The translations under genes were made by a program, and so were the position numbers. DNA of 64,000 nucleotides from Spirochaetales bacterium (GTDB lineage Bacteria; Spirochaetota; Spirochaetia; Sphaerochaetales; Sphaerochaetaceae), in assembly GCA_018433865.1 (NCBI GenBank), contig JAHDQJ010000002.1, positions 248,001-312,000 of the forward strand, in the 5' to 3' direction. Shown piece after piece: positions 18,212 through 26,774 of this stretch; positions within the stretch are counted from its first letter, which is position 1; the number at the start of each line of letters is the position of its first letter. The notes beneath the pieces were generated by a model. The model did not search any database and was not told where the DNA came from. It saw only the letters and a program-made list of their open reading frames with translations.

Positions 18212-19498
18212 TCATGCCCAATAGTGAGCCATGCGCTTCACCAAGGAGGCACGATATCCTTCCCAATCGGAGATCGGACGTGCTGCCAGGCCCTCCTCAC
18301 ATGCGGCTTTCGCCACGGCGACAGCTTCCCATTCGATGACCCGCGGATCGAATGGTTTCGGAACGATGTAGTTTCGGCCAAAGGTGAATTCCCTACCGCC
18401 GTAGGCCCGTTTCACGACTTCAGGTACCGGTTCTTTCGCGAGGGAGGCCAAAGCCTTTGCAGCAGCCATCTTCATCCCCTCGGAGACCTTCACCGCACGT
18501 ACATCCAATGCTCCCCTGAAGATGAACGGGAATCCGAGTACGTTGTTGATCTGATTCGGGAAATCGCTCCGGCCGGTAGCCATGATCAGGTCGCTACGCG
18601 TCGCCACTGCAAGATCATAGGTAATCTCGGGATTGGGATTGCTCATGGCGAACACGATCGGATCCTTCGCCATGCTGAGCAACATCTCGGGAGTCACGCA
18701 ATCGGCGACCGAAAGACCCATCAATACATCGGCTCCCACCATCGCATCGGCAAGTGTCCGCTTGTCGGTCTCGATCGCGAACTCGCGTTTTTCCTTGGTC
18801 ATGCCCTCGGCTCGACCTTTGTAGATGACTCCCTTGCTGTCGAGCAGGGTAAGGTTCTTCGGATCCACTCCTGCCGCGACGAACATCTTCGAACAGGAGA
18901 TGCCCGCTGCTCCCGCCCCATTCACGACGACCTTGATATCGGAGAGTTTTTTCCCTACGATCTCGGTTGCATTCATCAAGCCGGCGGTGGAGATGATCGC
19001 AGTTCCGTGCTGGTCATCGTGGAAGATCGGAATGTTGCACATCTCGATCAACCGCTGTTCGATCTCGAAACATTCGGGACCCTTGATATCCTCAAGGTTC
19101 ACTCCCCCGAATGTCGGCTCCATCGCCTTCACGATCGCGATGATCTTCTCGGGATCCTTCTCGTCAAGCTCGATATCGAAGACATCGATGTCCGCGAATC
19201 TCTTGAACAGGACTCCCTTGCCCTCCATGACCGGCTTCGATGCCAATGCACCCCGATTCCCGAGCCCGAGGATCGCCGTCCCGTTGGAGATGACCGCCAC
19301 AAGGTTTCCCTTGGAGGTATATTTGTAGGCATCCTCGGGATTTTCGGCAATCTCGAGTACCGGCTTGGCAACTCCCGGCGTGTAGGCCAGGGAGAGATCC
19401 TCGGCGGTCTGGCAAGGCTTGGTCGGTACTACCGAGACTTTCCCCGGCACGCCATCCAGACTGTGATACTGCAACGCTTTCTCTTTCAATGCATCCAT
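18212..19498 (-). CDS. Malic enzyme, short bacterial form
   Basis: Oxidatively decarboxylates malate to pyruvate and CO2 with NAD(P)+ reduction, in the cytoplasm. At 428 residues it is the short form without the phosphotransacetylase-like tail. The N-terminal malic domain begins with LSLAYTPGVAKPVLEI and SNGTAILGLGNRG. The metal site block NLEDIKGPECFEIEQRL and the cofactor loop VVNGAGAAGISCSKMF follow, and FDPRVIEW is near the C-terminus. It is the last gene of a DeoR-regulator/dehydrogenase/malic enzyme operon and is followed by a strong terminator. Cofactor preference cannot be fixed by eye. Confidence 0.94.
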   Translation of the reverse strand: MDALKEKALQYHSLDGVPGKVSVVPTKPCQTAEDLSLAYTPGVAKPVLEIAENPEDAYKYTSKGNLVAVISNGTAILGLGNRGALASKPVMEGKGVLFKRFADIDVFDIELDEKDPEKIIAIVKAMEPTFGGVNLEDIKGPECFEIEQRLIEMCNIPIFHDDQHGTAIISTAGLMNATEIVGKKLSDIKVVVNGAGAAGISCSKMFVAAGVDPKNLTLLDSKGVIYKGRAEGMTKEKREFAIETDKRTLADAMVGADVLMGLSVADCVTPEMLLSMAKDPIVFAMSNPNPEITYDLAVATRSDLIMATGRSDFPNQINNVLGFPFIFRGALDVRAVKVSEGMKMAAAKALASLAKEPVPEVVKRAYGGREFTFGRNYIVPKPFDPRVIEWEAVAVAKAACEEGLAARPISDWEGYRASLVKRMAHYWA

Positions 19499-19509
19499 GA
19501 TCGGTTACC

Positions 19510-20643
19510 TCAATGCTTCCTTTCGAAGTCGAAATCATATGCAAGACCGAACGTATCGCGCAATTCGATCATCATCTTCTGCAAGCTCGGCGGTACGGGA
19601 CATCCGTGAACCTTCCGGTACTCCCATGCCTCATGCTCCTTCTCCCCTGCGGTGTAGATCTGTTCGGCTCCCGGAGCTTTCTTCGAGTTCCTGATTTGCC
19701 GGCAGATGGTTCCCGCGATACGTTTGAAAACCTCGAGTCCCATGAACCGGCCTGGGTCGATGGCGATGAAGAAGTGTCCGAGCGGATAGGGAATCGGCTT
19801 GTGATCGGCATCGAAGCCATTCAACTCCTTCATGAAAGAACCATCCTGAAGCGCAGCCGAGAGAATCTCGACCACCATCGCGTAACCGAATCCCTTGTAC
19901 CCTCCCGTATCCTCGCCGATGCCACCGAGCGGGGTCAACGCAGCCTCGCCGGTAGTGAGGTCCTTCAACACCTGCTGCGTGTCGGTCCTCGTCTTCCCGT
20001 CCAGGCCTATGACCCACCCGGGAGGCAATTTCTTCCCTGCCCGTCCGTATACCTCGATCTTTCCCCGTTGCGTGACACTGGTCGCACAGTCGAGGACAAA
20101 AGGAAATTCCTCATCGGTGGGGATGCCGAAGGTAAGCGGATTGGTTCCCATCATGTTCTCCACCCCGAAGGTCGGTGCGATCGATGGACGTGCGTTCGTG
20201 CCGGTGATGCCGATCATGCCAGCGTCCACCGCCATCGTCGCATAGTATCCTGCGATCCCGTAGTGGTTGCTGTTCCGTACCGCGACCATGCCCATCCCAT
20301 AGGTCTTCGCTTTGTCGATCGCCATTTCCATGGCCCGCTTGCCCACCACATGTCCCATGCCGTTATGACCGTCGAGCACCGCGGTGGTCATGTCATCCTT
20401 CAGCACCTCGATCTCGGTCACCGGATTCATGATGCCGATTGCGATCCGATCGATATAGATGGGCTTGAGCCGCCCGATCCCGTGGGAGTCTATCCCCCGC
20501 TTGTCAGATTCTATCAGGACATCCCCGATGACCTTCGCATCGTCGGCGGGAACTCCGCTCGCGACCAGTGCATCGACCATGAACCGTTCCAACATCCCGA
20601 AATCCAGCCATACGCAATCCTTGTACCCATCCTCATAAGCCAT
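19510..20643 (-). CDS. Malate/L-lactate dehydrogenase of the Ldh_2 family
   Basis: NAD(P)-dependent 2-hydroxyacid dehydrogenase of the Ldh_2 (YlbC/ComC/Mdh2) family, which is unrelated to Rossmann-type malate dehydrogenases. ATG 20643 has GGAGG nearby and gives 377 residues. The catalytic His sits in SNHYG, and the DSHG motif (RGIDSHGIGR) and MMGTNPLTFGIP block are typical. Members oxidise malate, lactate, ureidoglycolate or sulfolactate. Next to malic enzyme, malate is the most economical guess; ureidoglycolate, a purine breakdown intermediate, is an alternative given the rest of the window. Confidence 0.9.
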   Translation of the reverse strand: MAYEDGYKDCVWLDFGMLERFMVDALVASGVPADDAKVIGDVLIESDKRGIDSHGIGRLKPIYIDRIAIGIMNPVTEIEVLKDDMTTAVLDGHNGMGHVVGKRAMEMAIDKAKTYGMGMVAVRNSNHYGIAGYYATMAVDAGMIGITGTNARPSIAPTFGVENMMGTNPLTFGIPTDEEFPFVLDCATSVTQRGKIEVYGRAGKKLPPGWVIGLDGKTRTDTQQVLKDLTTGEAALTPLGGIGEDTGGYKGFGYAMVVEILSAALQDGSFMKELNGFDADHKPIPYPLGHFFIAIDPGRFMGLEVFKRIAGTICRQIRNSKKAPGAEQIYTAGEKEHEAWEYRKVHGCPVPPSLQKMMIELRDTFGLAYDFDFERKH

Positions 20644-20672
20644 AGCAAACCTCCACATCGTTCGAGACGGTT

Positions 20673-21440
20673 CTACTGAACCAGCACCAATTCGATATCC
20701 TTATCCTCAAGTTCCTGTCTTGAAAGCAACTTCCCCCCACTCGCATCGGTAATCAGGACATCGATATCCTCGGCTCCCACGGTACTGAAGTTCGAAAGGA
20801 CTCCGATCTTGTTGCCGGTCGCGACCACAATGACCTTCCCCACTGTCCGCGCGATCATGCTCCTGGTCGTCTCCGCCTCCTCGATCACCGGCGTGGTCAA
20901 TCCTGCAAAGAGGCTGAATCCATCCACGCCGATGATCGCCTTGTTCGCATACACCTGATCGATCACCGATTGCGACAATCCTCCGGAAACTGAATGAGAC
21001 CTGGTCCTGTAGACGCCACCGACGAAGATCAACCTGAACAGTGCATCGTCGTTTGCTATCCATGCGGCGTCCATATTGTTGGTGACTATGGTGATCCGAT
21101 GATTCTTCAACGCCTTGATGACCTCGAACGTGGTCGATCCGCTATTGATGAAGACGGTATCACCTTCCTCGATCAATGCTGCGGCGGCTTCTGCGATGGC
21201 GTGTTTCTCCTGCGGGTACTCAGCGGCCTTCTGTGCATAGAGCGGTTCGATCGGCAAGCTCCTCCTGAGGGTGGCTCCTCCGTGTGTCCGCTCTATAAGT
21301 CCTTGTTCTGCAAGATGATCCAGATCCCTCCTGATGGTGAGGACACTCACAGCGAACCGCTCGCTCAGGTCCTGGACCTGTACCACTTTGTCCTGTGTGA
21401 CCAGCGCGAGTATCTGCCGTTGCCGATCGGCTGGTATCAT
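20673..21440 (-). CDS. DeoR-family transcriptional regulator
   Basis: A 255-residue DeoR repressor. The N-terminal helix-turn-helix has the family signature (VQVQDLSERFAVSVLTIRRDLDHL), followed by RTHGGA. The C-terminal DeoRC sensor domain begins near residue 75 with KHAIAEAAAALIEEGDTVFINSGSTT, the sugar-phosphate-binding type. It is the first gene of the malate operon, with AAGGAGG before the ATG and a perfect-consensus promoter overlapping repeated TGAAC elements (21481-21540), so autoregulation is likely. Effectors of DeoRC proteins are usually phosphorylated sugars. Confidence 0.93.
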   Translation of the reverse strand: MIPADRQRQILALVTQDKVVQVQDLSERFAVSVLTIRRDLDHLAEQGLIERTHGGATLRRSLPIEPLYAQKAAEYPQEKHAIAEAAAALIEEGDTVFINSGSTTFEVIKALKNHRITIVTNNMDAAWIANDDALFRLIFVGGVYRTRSHSVSGGLSQSVIDQVYANKAIIGVDGFSLFAGLTTPVIEEAETTRSMIARTVGKVIVVATGNKIGVLSNFSTVGAEDIDVLITDASGGKLLSRQELEDKDIELVLVQ

Positions 21441-21474
21441 AGGGCACGCCTCCTTCAGGTCTGATTGTTTTTGA

Positions 21475-21503
21475 ATTATAATGAACGATTAGACGGCTGT
21501 CAA
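21475..21503 (-). promoter_or_regulatory. Perfect-consensus promoter of the DeoR/malate operon
   Basis: Minus strand: TTGACA (21503-21498), exactly 17 bases, TATAAT (21480-21475). This 12-of-12 match predicts strong unrepressed transcription. Confidence 0.9.
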
Positions 21504-21540
21504 TTGAACGTTATGAGAATAATAATTCAAAATAGTTCAT
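21481..21540. promoter_or_regulatory. Repeated TGAAC elements, likely DeoR operator
   Basis: TGAACG occurs at 21482-21487 and again at 21505-21510, 23 bases (about two helical turns) apart. The same core lies inverted as GTTCAT at 21535-21540. The first two flank the -35 box and lie within the spacer of the operon promoter. Arrays of short repeats at this spacing are typical for DeoR-family repressors. Assignment to the adjacent regulator is inferred. Confidence 0.5.
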
Positions 21541-21572
21541 TCTTGACAAGAAGAAGAACCCACTGACCGGGG

Positions 21573-21601
21573 TTGCACTTCATCATTTTTTCTGATATCT
21601 T
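21573..21601 (+). promoter_or_regulatory. Promoter of tRNA-Cys
   Basis: TTGCAC (21573-21578), 17 bases, TATCTT (21596-21601) with extended TG at 21593-21594. The predicted start is a few bases before the mature tRNA 5' end. Confidence 0.6.
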
Positions 21602-21613
21602 CCGATATGCAAT

Positions 21614-21685
21614 GGTGCCGTACCCAAGTGGTAAGGGACAGGTTTGCAAAACCTCCATGCACCGGTTCGAATCCGGTCGGCACCT
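21614..21685 (+). tRNA. tRNA-Cys (anticodon GCA)
   Basis: A 72-nt cloverleaf. The acceptor arm GGTGCCG pairs with CGGCACC, the D arm is CCC...GGG, the anticodon loop TTGCAAA carries GCA, and the T arm is ACCGG-TTCGAAT-CCGGT. The discriminator base is U73, as expected for cysteine. CCA is not encoded, so it must be added by the nucleotidyltransferase. Confidence 0.95.
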
Positions 21686-21688
21686 GAG

Positions 21689-21719
21689 AAAAGGGACATC
21701 GGCGTACGATGTCCCTTTT
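21689..21719. terminator. Bidirectional terminator between tRNA-Cys and the mutarotase-like gene
   Basis: Perfect inverted repeat: 13 bases (AAAAGGGACATCG), a 5-base loop, then the complement. It has T runs on both strands, so it can end the rightward tRNA transcript and the leftward transcript of the gene ending at 21738. Confidence 0.9.
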
Positions 21720-21737
21720 CATGCCCACGCATCACAT

Positions 21738-22985
21738 TCAGAGGGAGAGCAGCTTCCCCTCCATTTGCTTGAGGAAGTGGAATGTCGAGTCGGCTTCGAT
21801 GAAAGCCCAAGCCTTGCCTCTCTTGAGGACCAATCCTTCGACCACCTGCTCCACCGATTGGATTCCCGCCGAAATCTTTGCATTGTCATAGCTTGCGAAT
21901 GCGGTTCCGTACCGCTGTACCTTCGTCTCCCCCGGTGCAAGGGATACCGTGGTCGGAGCTCCGAGGCAGAGCGGATTCTCGATCGCACTTCCCAGGCCGT
22001 TCGCGAAATGGCCGATGGCGTTCTCCACGCCGAGACAGAACGTCTGGTCGGCTCCTCCGTCGTAAAGTGCCCACGGGGTGAACGGTCTTCCGCCATACTG
22101 CATCCAGAGGTTGTTGAAGCGAAGCACGATCTCATTCTGCTCAGCCGCCGCAGGTCCGGTGAAAAAAGAGAAATAGAGCATCTTGAGCCGCGGATTGATC
22201 ACACTGCTGTATCCGAGCCGGGCATCCGAGGGGACGCGTCCGGTGATGAAATCGGTATACCCGATCATGGGCGGAACCTCGGTAAGATCGCACGTCCCCT
22301 CCTTTCTCAACGGAACCTTGGTGAGATCGGAGAAATCCTTGCCCATCGCGAGTCTTCCCGTACGGTCGAATTCGGAGTTGCCGGGAGCCGTACTGAACGC
22401 ATCTGCACAGAGGTTGATCACACAACCCGATTCGAGGAACGGTGATCCGACGGTATTGTGCCACGCGGCGTTCGCGGGCAACGCCACTGTTCCCGTATTC
22501 TTGATCGAGACACTCGTATAGAGCACCGGGTGCCCCGGAAGCATCATGTCGATCTTCCAAGCTTCGAACGGATAGGCTGAATCGGGACCGGTCATGGTGG
22601 AGAGGAGCCAGTTTGCTCCGGTCTCTGCATCGGTTCCGTACTTCACGACATTCCAGAGACCGTTCGCAGTCCACCCGTGCGCCTCATGATACACCTCACC
22701 GACCTTGTGATCGGGTCCGAAGTTCGGGAAACAGAGGAAATTGCCACCAAGATTGTACAGCAATGAACTCTCTTTCCAGAACTCGTGGTTGTCATCGGAG
22801 GCAACCGAATACCCTCTCCCCCTGAACCAATAGAGCGGGTGGGCATTCACCCTCCCTCCTTGGGAGTTGGTGTTGCTCAGCTCAAGGACCATACCCCCCC
22901 GGTCCTCTATCACCGAACGCAACGAATCATTGGACACCATGGTGGCATGCCGTCCTTCCCACAATTGCAACCGCTTCACGTCCAT
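21738..22985 (-). CDS. Galactose-mutarotase-superfamily-like protein
   Basis: A 415-residue protein (start ATG 22985 with GGGGAGG upstream) without signal peptide. The all-beta pattern, early residues RSVIEDRGGMVLELSN, mid-protein NTGTVALPANAAWHNT and a YGTAF near the end resemble large aldose-epimerase-like carbohydrate-binding proteins. Catalytic residues cannot be matched confidently. It is divergent from an alpha-galactosidase across a shared 151-base promoter region, which supports a role in galactoside use. A non-enzymatic sugar-binding role is also possible. Confidence 0.65.
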   Translation of the reverse strand: MDVKRLQLWEGRHATMVSNDSLRSVIEDRGGMVLELSNTNSQGGRVNAHPLYWFRGRGYSVASDDNHEFWKESSLLYNLGGNFLCFPNFGPDHKVGEVYHEAHGWTANGLWNVVKYGTDAETGANWLLSTMTGPDSAYPFEAWKIDMMLPGHPVLYTSVSIKNTGTVALPANAAWHNTVGSPFLESGCVINLCADAFSTAPGNSEFDRTGRLAMGKDFSDLTKVPLRKEGTCDLTEVPPMIGYTDFITGRVPSDARLGYSSVINPRLKMLYFSFFTGPAAAEQNEIVLRFNNLWMQYGGRPFTPWALYDGGADQTFCLGVENAIGHFANGLGSAIENPLCLGAPTTVSLAPGETKVQRYGTAFASYDNAKISAGIQSVEQVVEGLVLKRGKAWAFIEADSTFHFLKQMEGKLLSL

Positions 22986-23018
22986 AGGACCTCCCCGAAG
23001 ATGACAATCTGCTCCAAT

Positions 23019-23101
23019 GTTATCCGATTTTTCCATCAGACGGGTGTCAAATCGGACGGAGCAGGCTATACTGAAAGCACCATGATGTTACCACGGATAA
23101 C
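23019..23101. promoter_or_regulatory. Divergent galactoside control region with inverted half-sites
   Basis: A rightward promoter GTGTCA (23044-23049), 17 bases, TATACT (23067-23072) serves the alpha-galactosidase. The complement of 23045-23050 is a perfect TTGACA for the leftward gene, though its -10 is poor. GTTATCCG (23019-23026) and its exact complement CGGATAAC (23094-23101) flank these elements as widely spaced inverted half-sites, 75 bases apart, suggesting a shared regulator. Confidence 0.45.
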
Positions 23102-23136
23102 CGCCATTCACAACTCTCACTGTTCAGGAGACCCAC

Positions 23137-25488
23137 ATGATACATGAAAAGGACTTGGTCTTCACCTTGCACACCACATGGACGAGTTACATTCTGCGTG
23201 TCAATGAGACCAACCACCTGGAACATCTCTACTACGGCAGGAGAATCCGTACCACCGATCATATCGAGGCTCTTTTCGACAAACATACCATCCCCACCGG
23301 GAACGCCGTCGCCTATGATGAGGAACATCCGACATTGACGCTGGACAACATCTGCCTGGAGTATTCCGGATACGGAAAGGGGGATCACAGGGAACCGGCG
23401 ATCCTGTTCAGCCGGGCACAGGGCGACCGGGTCGCCGACTTCCTGTACAAGGAACACCGGATCATCAAGGGCAAGCCTCGTTCATTCTCAGGCCTCCCCG
23501 AATCCTATGGCGACAAAACCCACTGCACCACGCTGATCATCGTACTGATCGAGAAATCTGGCGGGCTCCGGTTGGAACTTACCTATACCACGTTCGACGG
23601 CTCGGACGTGATCGTACGCAGAAGCGCGATCACGAACGATACGGGAGAGACGGTAGTCCTGCAACGCCTTGCGAGCCTCCAGCTCGATTTGCCGCGCAGC
23701 ACCTATGACCTGGTGACGTTCGACGGTGCGTGGGCGAGAGAACGCTACCGCAGTGTGTTCCCGTTGCGCCCGGGAGTCCACGTGAACGATTCGAAAAGCG
23801 GCACGAGTTCCTCACGCCATAACCCGTGTGTATTCCTCACCGCCCGGAAAACGAATGAGAACCAAGGGGACTGCTATGGGTGCAACCTGGTCTACAGCGG
23901 AGATCACGCGCAGTTCATCGAAGTCTCTCCCTACGGGAAGACCCGTTTGCTTACCGGACTCAATCCCGCGACATTTTCCTGGCATCTCCATTCGGGAGAA
24001 AAATTCCACGCCCCGGAAGCAATCCTCACCTACTCGCATGAGGGGCTCAACGGAGCAAGCAGGAATTTTCATCGCTTCATCAACAATCATATCATTCGCG
24101 GATCGTGGAAATATCATCAGAGACCGATATTGGTGAACAACTGGGAAGCGACCTACTTCAACTTCTCGGAACATACGTTGCTGACGCTCGCCAAGAGCGC
24201 TGCGGATCTCGGCATCGAGCTGTTCGTCCTTGACGACGGATGGTTCGGGAGCAGGGATGACGACACGACCAGCCTCGGGGATTGGACGGTAAATACCAAG
24301 AAGCTTCCCGATGGGCTGGCAAGCCTCTCGAAGAAGATCCACGGCATGGGAATGCTCTTCGGTCTGTGGTGCGAGCCGGAGATGGTCAGCAGGAAAAGCC
24401 AGCTGTATCGTGCACACCCCGATTGGATGGTGAGTCTTCCTGACCGCAATCCCTCTCCCGGACGCAACCAATACCTGCTGGACCTGACACGCAAGGAGGT
24501 GCGGGACCATCTCTTCGAATCCTTGTCCACGGTGTGGCGCCTTGCTGAGGTCGATTATGTGAAGTGGGACATGAACAGGACGTTCAGCGACATGCATGGC
24601 AATGCGGCCTCCTACCGCCAGGAAGAATTCCTTCATCGCTACATGCTCGGGCTCTACGATCTGATGCAACGGTTCGTCGATGCATTCCCCCATATCCTTT
24701 TCGAGTCATGCGCATCGGGGGGGAACAGGTTCGACCTGGGGATGCTATGTTACATGCCGCAAACATGGACGAGTGACAATACCGATGCGCTCAGCAGGAT
24801 GTACATCCAGGAGGGAACCTCTTGTGGATATCCCCTCAGCGCCATGGGAGCACACGTTTCCGACTCACCCAACCATCAGACGCTCAGGCAATCGAACATC
24901 GAATCGCGGTTCAATGTAGCCTCCTTCGGTGTCCTCGGATACGAGATGGACCTCTCCAGGCTACAGGGGCAGGAGAAGGAATCGATCCGACAGCAGATAG
25001 CGTTCTACAAGCTTCACCGATCGCTTTTCCAATACGGCGAGTTTTTCCGCATCGAACCGATCGCATCGGATGGGAACCGGGGGATTTGGGTTGCGTCGAC
25101 ACCCGACAGGAGCGAGATGCTGGTGCTCTTCTTCCAAGCCTTGAACGAGGCGAACCCTCCCGCCGACATCCTCTGCATTCCGATTGCCGATCCTGACCTG
25201 ACCTATGCGGTGACACCCCGCAAGGAGCGGATCGACCTGAAGGCGTTCGGATCCCTGGTGAACACGATCAGTCCGATCAGGTTGAAGAACGATGGCACAT
25301 TGCAACGGTTGGTGAGTGAAACGGTCAGGCTTGACAACGAATTGGAGTATTATATCGTACCCGGAGACATCCTTGCCTATCATGGGATCCACCTGAACCA
25401 ACAGTTCGGAGGAACAGGATATGACAAAGAGACCCGGGTCATCGGGGACTTCGGTTCCCGTATCTATCATCTGAAGGCACTGCGATGA
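23137..25488 (+). CDS. GH36 alpha-galactosidase
   Basis: Hydrolyses alpha-1,6-linked galactose from melibiose/raffinose-type sugars. 783 residues with no signal peptide, so cytoplasmic. The N-terminal beta-sandwich runs to about residue 340 and the TIM barrel from WEATYFNF onward. The nucleophile is Asp478 in YVKWDMNR; the acid/base is Asp547 in SDNTDA, preceded by the cysteine-glycine block ESCASGGNRFD. These motifs and the length match the bacterial GH36 group I enzymes. The ATG follows CAGGAG. The acetyltransferase gene overlaps its stop by four bases. Confidence 0.94.
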   Translation: MIHEKDLVFTLHTTWTSYILRVNETNHLEHLYYGRRIRTTDHIEALFDKHTIPTGNAVAYDEEHPTLTLDNICLEYSGYGKGDHREPAILFSRAQGDRVADFLYKEHRIIKGKPRSFSGLPESYGDKTHCTTLIIVLIEKSGGLRLELTYTTFDGSDVIVRRSAITNDTGETVVLQRLASLQLDLPRSTYDLVTFDGAWARERYRSVFPLRPGVHVNDSKSGTSSSRHNPCVFLTARKTNENQGDCYGCNLVYSGDHAQFIEVSPYGKTRLLTGLNPATFSWHLHSGEKFHAPEAILTYSHEGLNGASRNFHRFINNHIIRGSWKYHQRPILVNNWEATYFNFSEHTLLTLAKSAADLGIELFVLDDGWFGSRDDDTTSLGDWTVNTKKLPDGLASLSKKIHGMGMLFGLWCEPEMVSRKSQLYRAHPDWMVSLPDRNPSPGRNQYLLDLTRKEVRDHLFESLSTVWRLAEVDYVKWDMNRTFSDMHGNAASYRQEEFLHRYMLGLYDLMQRFVDAFPHILFESCASGGNRFDLGMLCYMPQTWTSDNTDALSRMYIQEGTSCGYPLSAMGAHVSDSPNHQTLRQSNIESRFNVASFGVLGYEMDLSRLQGQEKESIRQQIAFYKLHRSLFQYGEFFRIEPIASDGNRGIWVASTPDRSEMLVLFFQALNEANPPADILCIPIADPDLTYAVTPRKERIDLKAFGSLVNTISPIRLKNDGTLQRLVSETVRLDNELEYYIVPGDILAYHGIHLNQQFGGTGYDKETRVIGDFGSRIYHLKALR

Positions 25489-26021
25489 GAGGACAGATGG
25501 AGACAGAGGGCCTGCATTCCGATGCATGCCACATCACGGTGATTCCCTTGGCCGATCAACGGCAGCAGCATGAGTTGCAGTCCCTGCTCGATTGCATGGC
25601 GATCCGTGAACAGGTGTTCATCGTTGAACAGCACGTACCCATGGCTATCGAACAGGACGGTCGGGACAACGAGAGCGGACACGTCCTGCTTTGGGCACAA
25701 GGAAATCCGGTGGGGACTCTCCGCTTCCGTCCGACGGAGGAAGGGGTGAAGATGGAGCGGATCGCAATCCTGAAGGAATTCCGCGGCCGACACCTCGGCA
25801 GACTGCTGATCAGGGAGGGCCTGCGTGCAATCCGGATGAGCGGCCTGACCGAACGGGTGTACATCCACGCACAGGAACATGCCGCTTCGTTCTATGCCTC
25901 CATGGGATTCGTCCCGACCGGAGAACACACGGTGGAGGCGAACATCCCGCACGAGACCATGCAGATCGACACGGATACGGAAGAGAGGCTGTTGGACATG
26001 GATCCTTGCCAGCCTCTCTGA
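25485..26021 (+). CDS. GNAT-family N-acetyltransferase
   Basis: A 178-residue GCN5-related acetyltransferase that transfers acetyl from acetyl-CoA to an unknown amine. The N-terminal IREQVFIVEQHVP segment resembles ElaA-type members. The acetyl-CoA pyrophosphate loop is in MERIAILKEFRGRHLGRLLI, and the C-terminal FYASMGFVPTGEHTVE is characteristic. It overlaps the alpha-galactosidase stop (ATGA, 25485-25488), so the two are translationally coupled. A role in galactoside metabolism is not evident. Confidence 0.88.
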   Translation: MRGQMETEGLHSDACHITVIPLADQRQQHELQSLLDCMAIREQVFIVEQHVPMAIEQDGRDNESGHVLLWAQGNPVGTLRFRPTEEGVKMERIAILKEFRGRHLGRLLIREGLRAIRMSGLTERVYIHAQEHAASFYASMGFVPTGEHTVEANIPHETMQIDTDTEERLLDMDPCQPL

Positions 26022-26029
26022 TGAGAGAT

Positions 26030-26761
26030 TCAGTTCAGCTCGAATACCACCGAGACATTGCTGATGATCTCAAGTTCTCCCGTCGGGATGTCGGCCGTCA
26101 CGGCACTCTCCATCATGTAGGCGGGAGCCGCTTTCATCATCGTATTCCTGTTGGCGCCCTGGTAATCGGCGTTGGAATAATCGGAGACCGAGATGGGCTT
26201 GCCCAGGTTCATCCCGGCTGCCGCGGCATACTCGGATGCTTTCTGGATCGCCTTCTCCATCGCAAGCTTCCTGCTCTCTGCATATTCGGCAACCGTATCC
26301 TCTTTGCTGAACCCGATGGAACCGATGGAGATGCCGGAGACTGTTCCGATAGCGTCGATCAGGGAGGTGAGTACCGTACTCTCGTTGCCGATGCCGCGGA
26401 TGGTGACATGGACTGTCTGACGGACCCGCTGTCCGACAAGTATCTGCTCATCCTCACGCCATCGGTATTCGGGATAGAACTCCAAGCTGGTGGTCTGCAG
26501 GTCCTTGTCCGCGATTCCTGCGGAACGGGCCATTCCCAGGATCAAACCCACCTTCTCATCGGTCTTCACCTGTGCCTCACGGGTAGTCTCACCCAGTTCC
26601 GACACGGTCACCGAAAAAGATGCGATGTCGGGGGCAACGGTCACCTTTCCCGTTCCCTGTACCGAGATGGTTCGGCTTCGCTCCATCAGCGAAACGCTGT
26701 GACATCCTGTCAGGACCGACAGGATGAGCAGGGCTGCTGTCATCAAGAGAAATTTCTTCAT
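26030..26761 (-). CDS. SIMPL-domain (DUF541) lipoprotein
   Basis: A 243-residue envelope protein with a lipoprotein signal peptide (residues 1-19, LTGC, lipidated Cys20). The rest is one SIMPL domain, beginning ISVQGTGKVTVAPDIASFSVTVS and including KAIQKASEYAAAAGMNLGKPISV, both family hallmarks. SIMPL proteins form oligomeric periplasmic assemblies associated with oxidative-stress protection; the mechanism is unknown. It is the last gene of an Mrp/Nudix/SIMPL set, with a GGAGG ribosome site. Confidence 0.9.
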   Translation of the reverse strand: MKKFLLMTAALLILSVLTGCHSVSLMERSRTISVQGTGKVTVAPDIASFSVTVSELGETTREAQVKTDEKVGLILGMARSAGIADKDLQTTSLEFYPEYRWREDEQILVGQRVRQTVHVTIRGIGNESTVLTSLIDAIGTVSGISIGSIGFSKEDTVAEYAESRKLAMEKAIQKASEYAAAAGMNLGKPISVSDYSNADYQGANRNTMMKAAPAYMMESAVTADIPTGELEIISNVSVVFELN

Positions 26762-26774
26762 GCTTCGTATCCTC

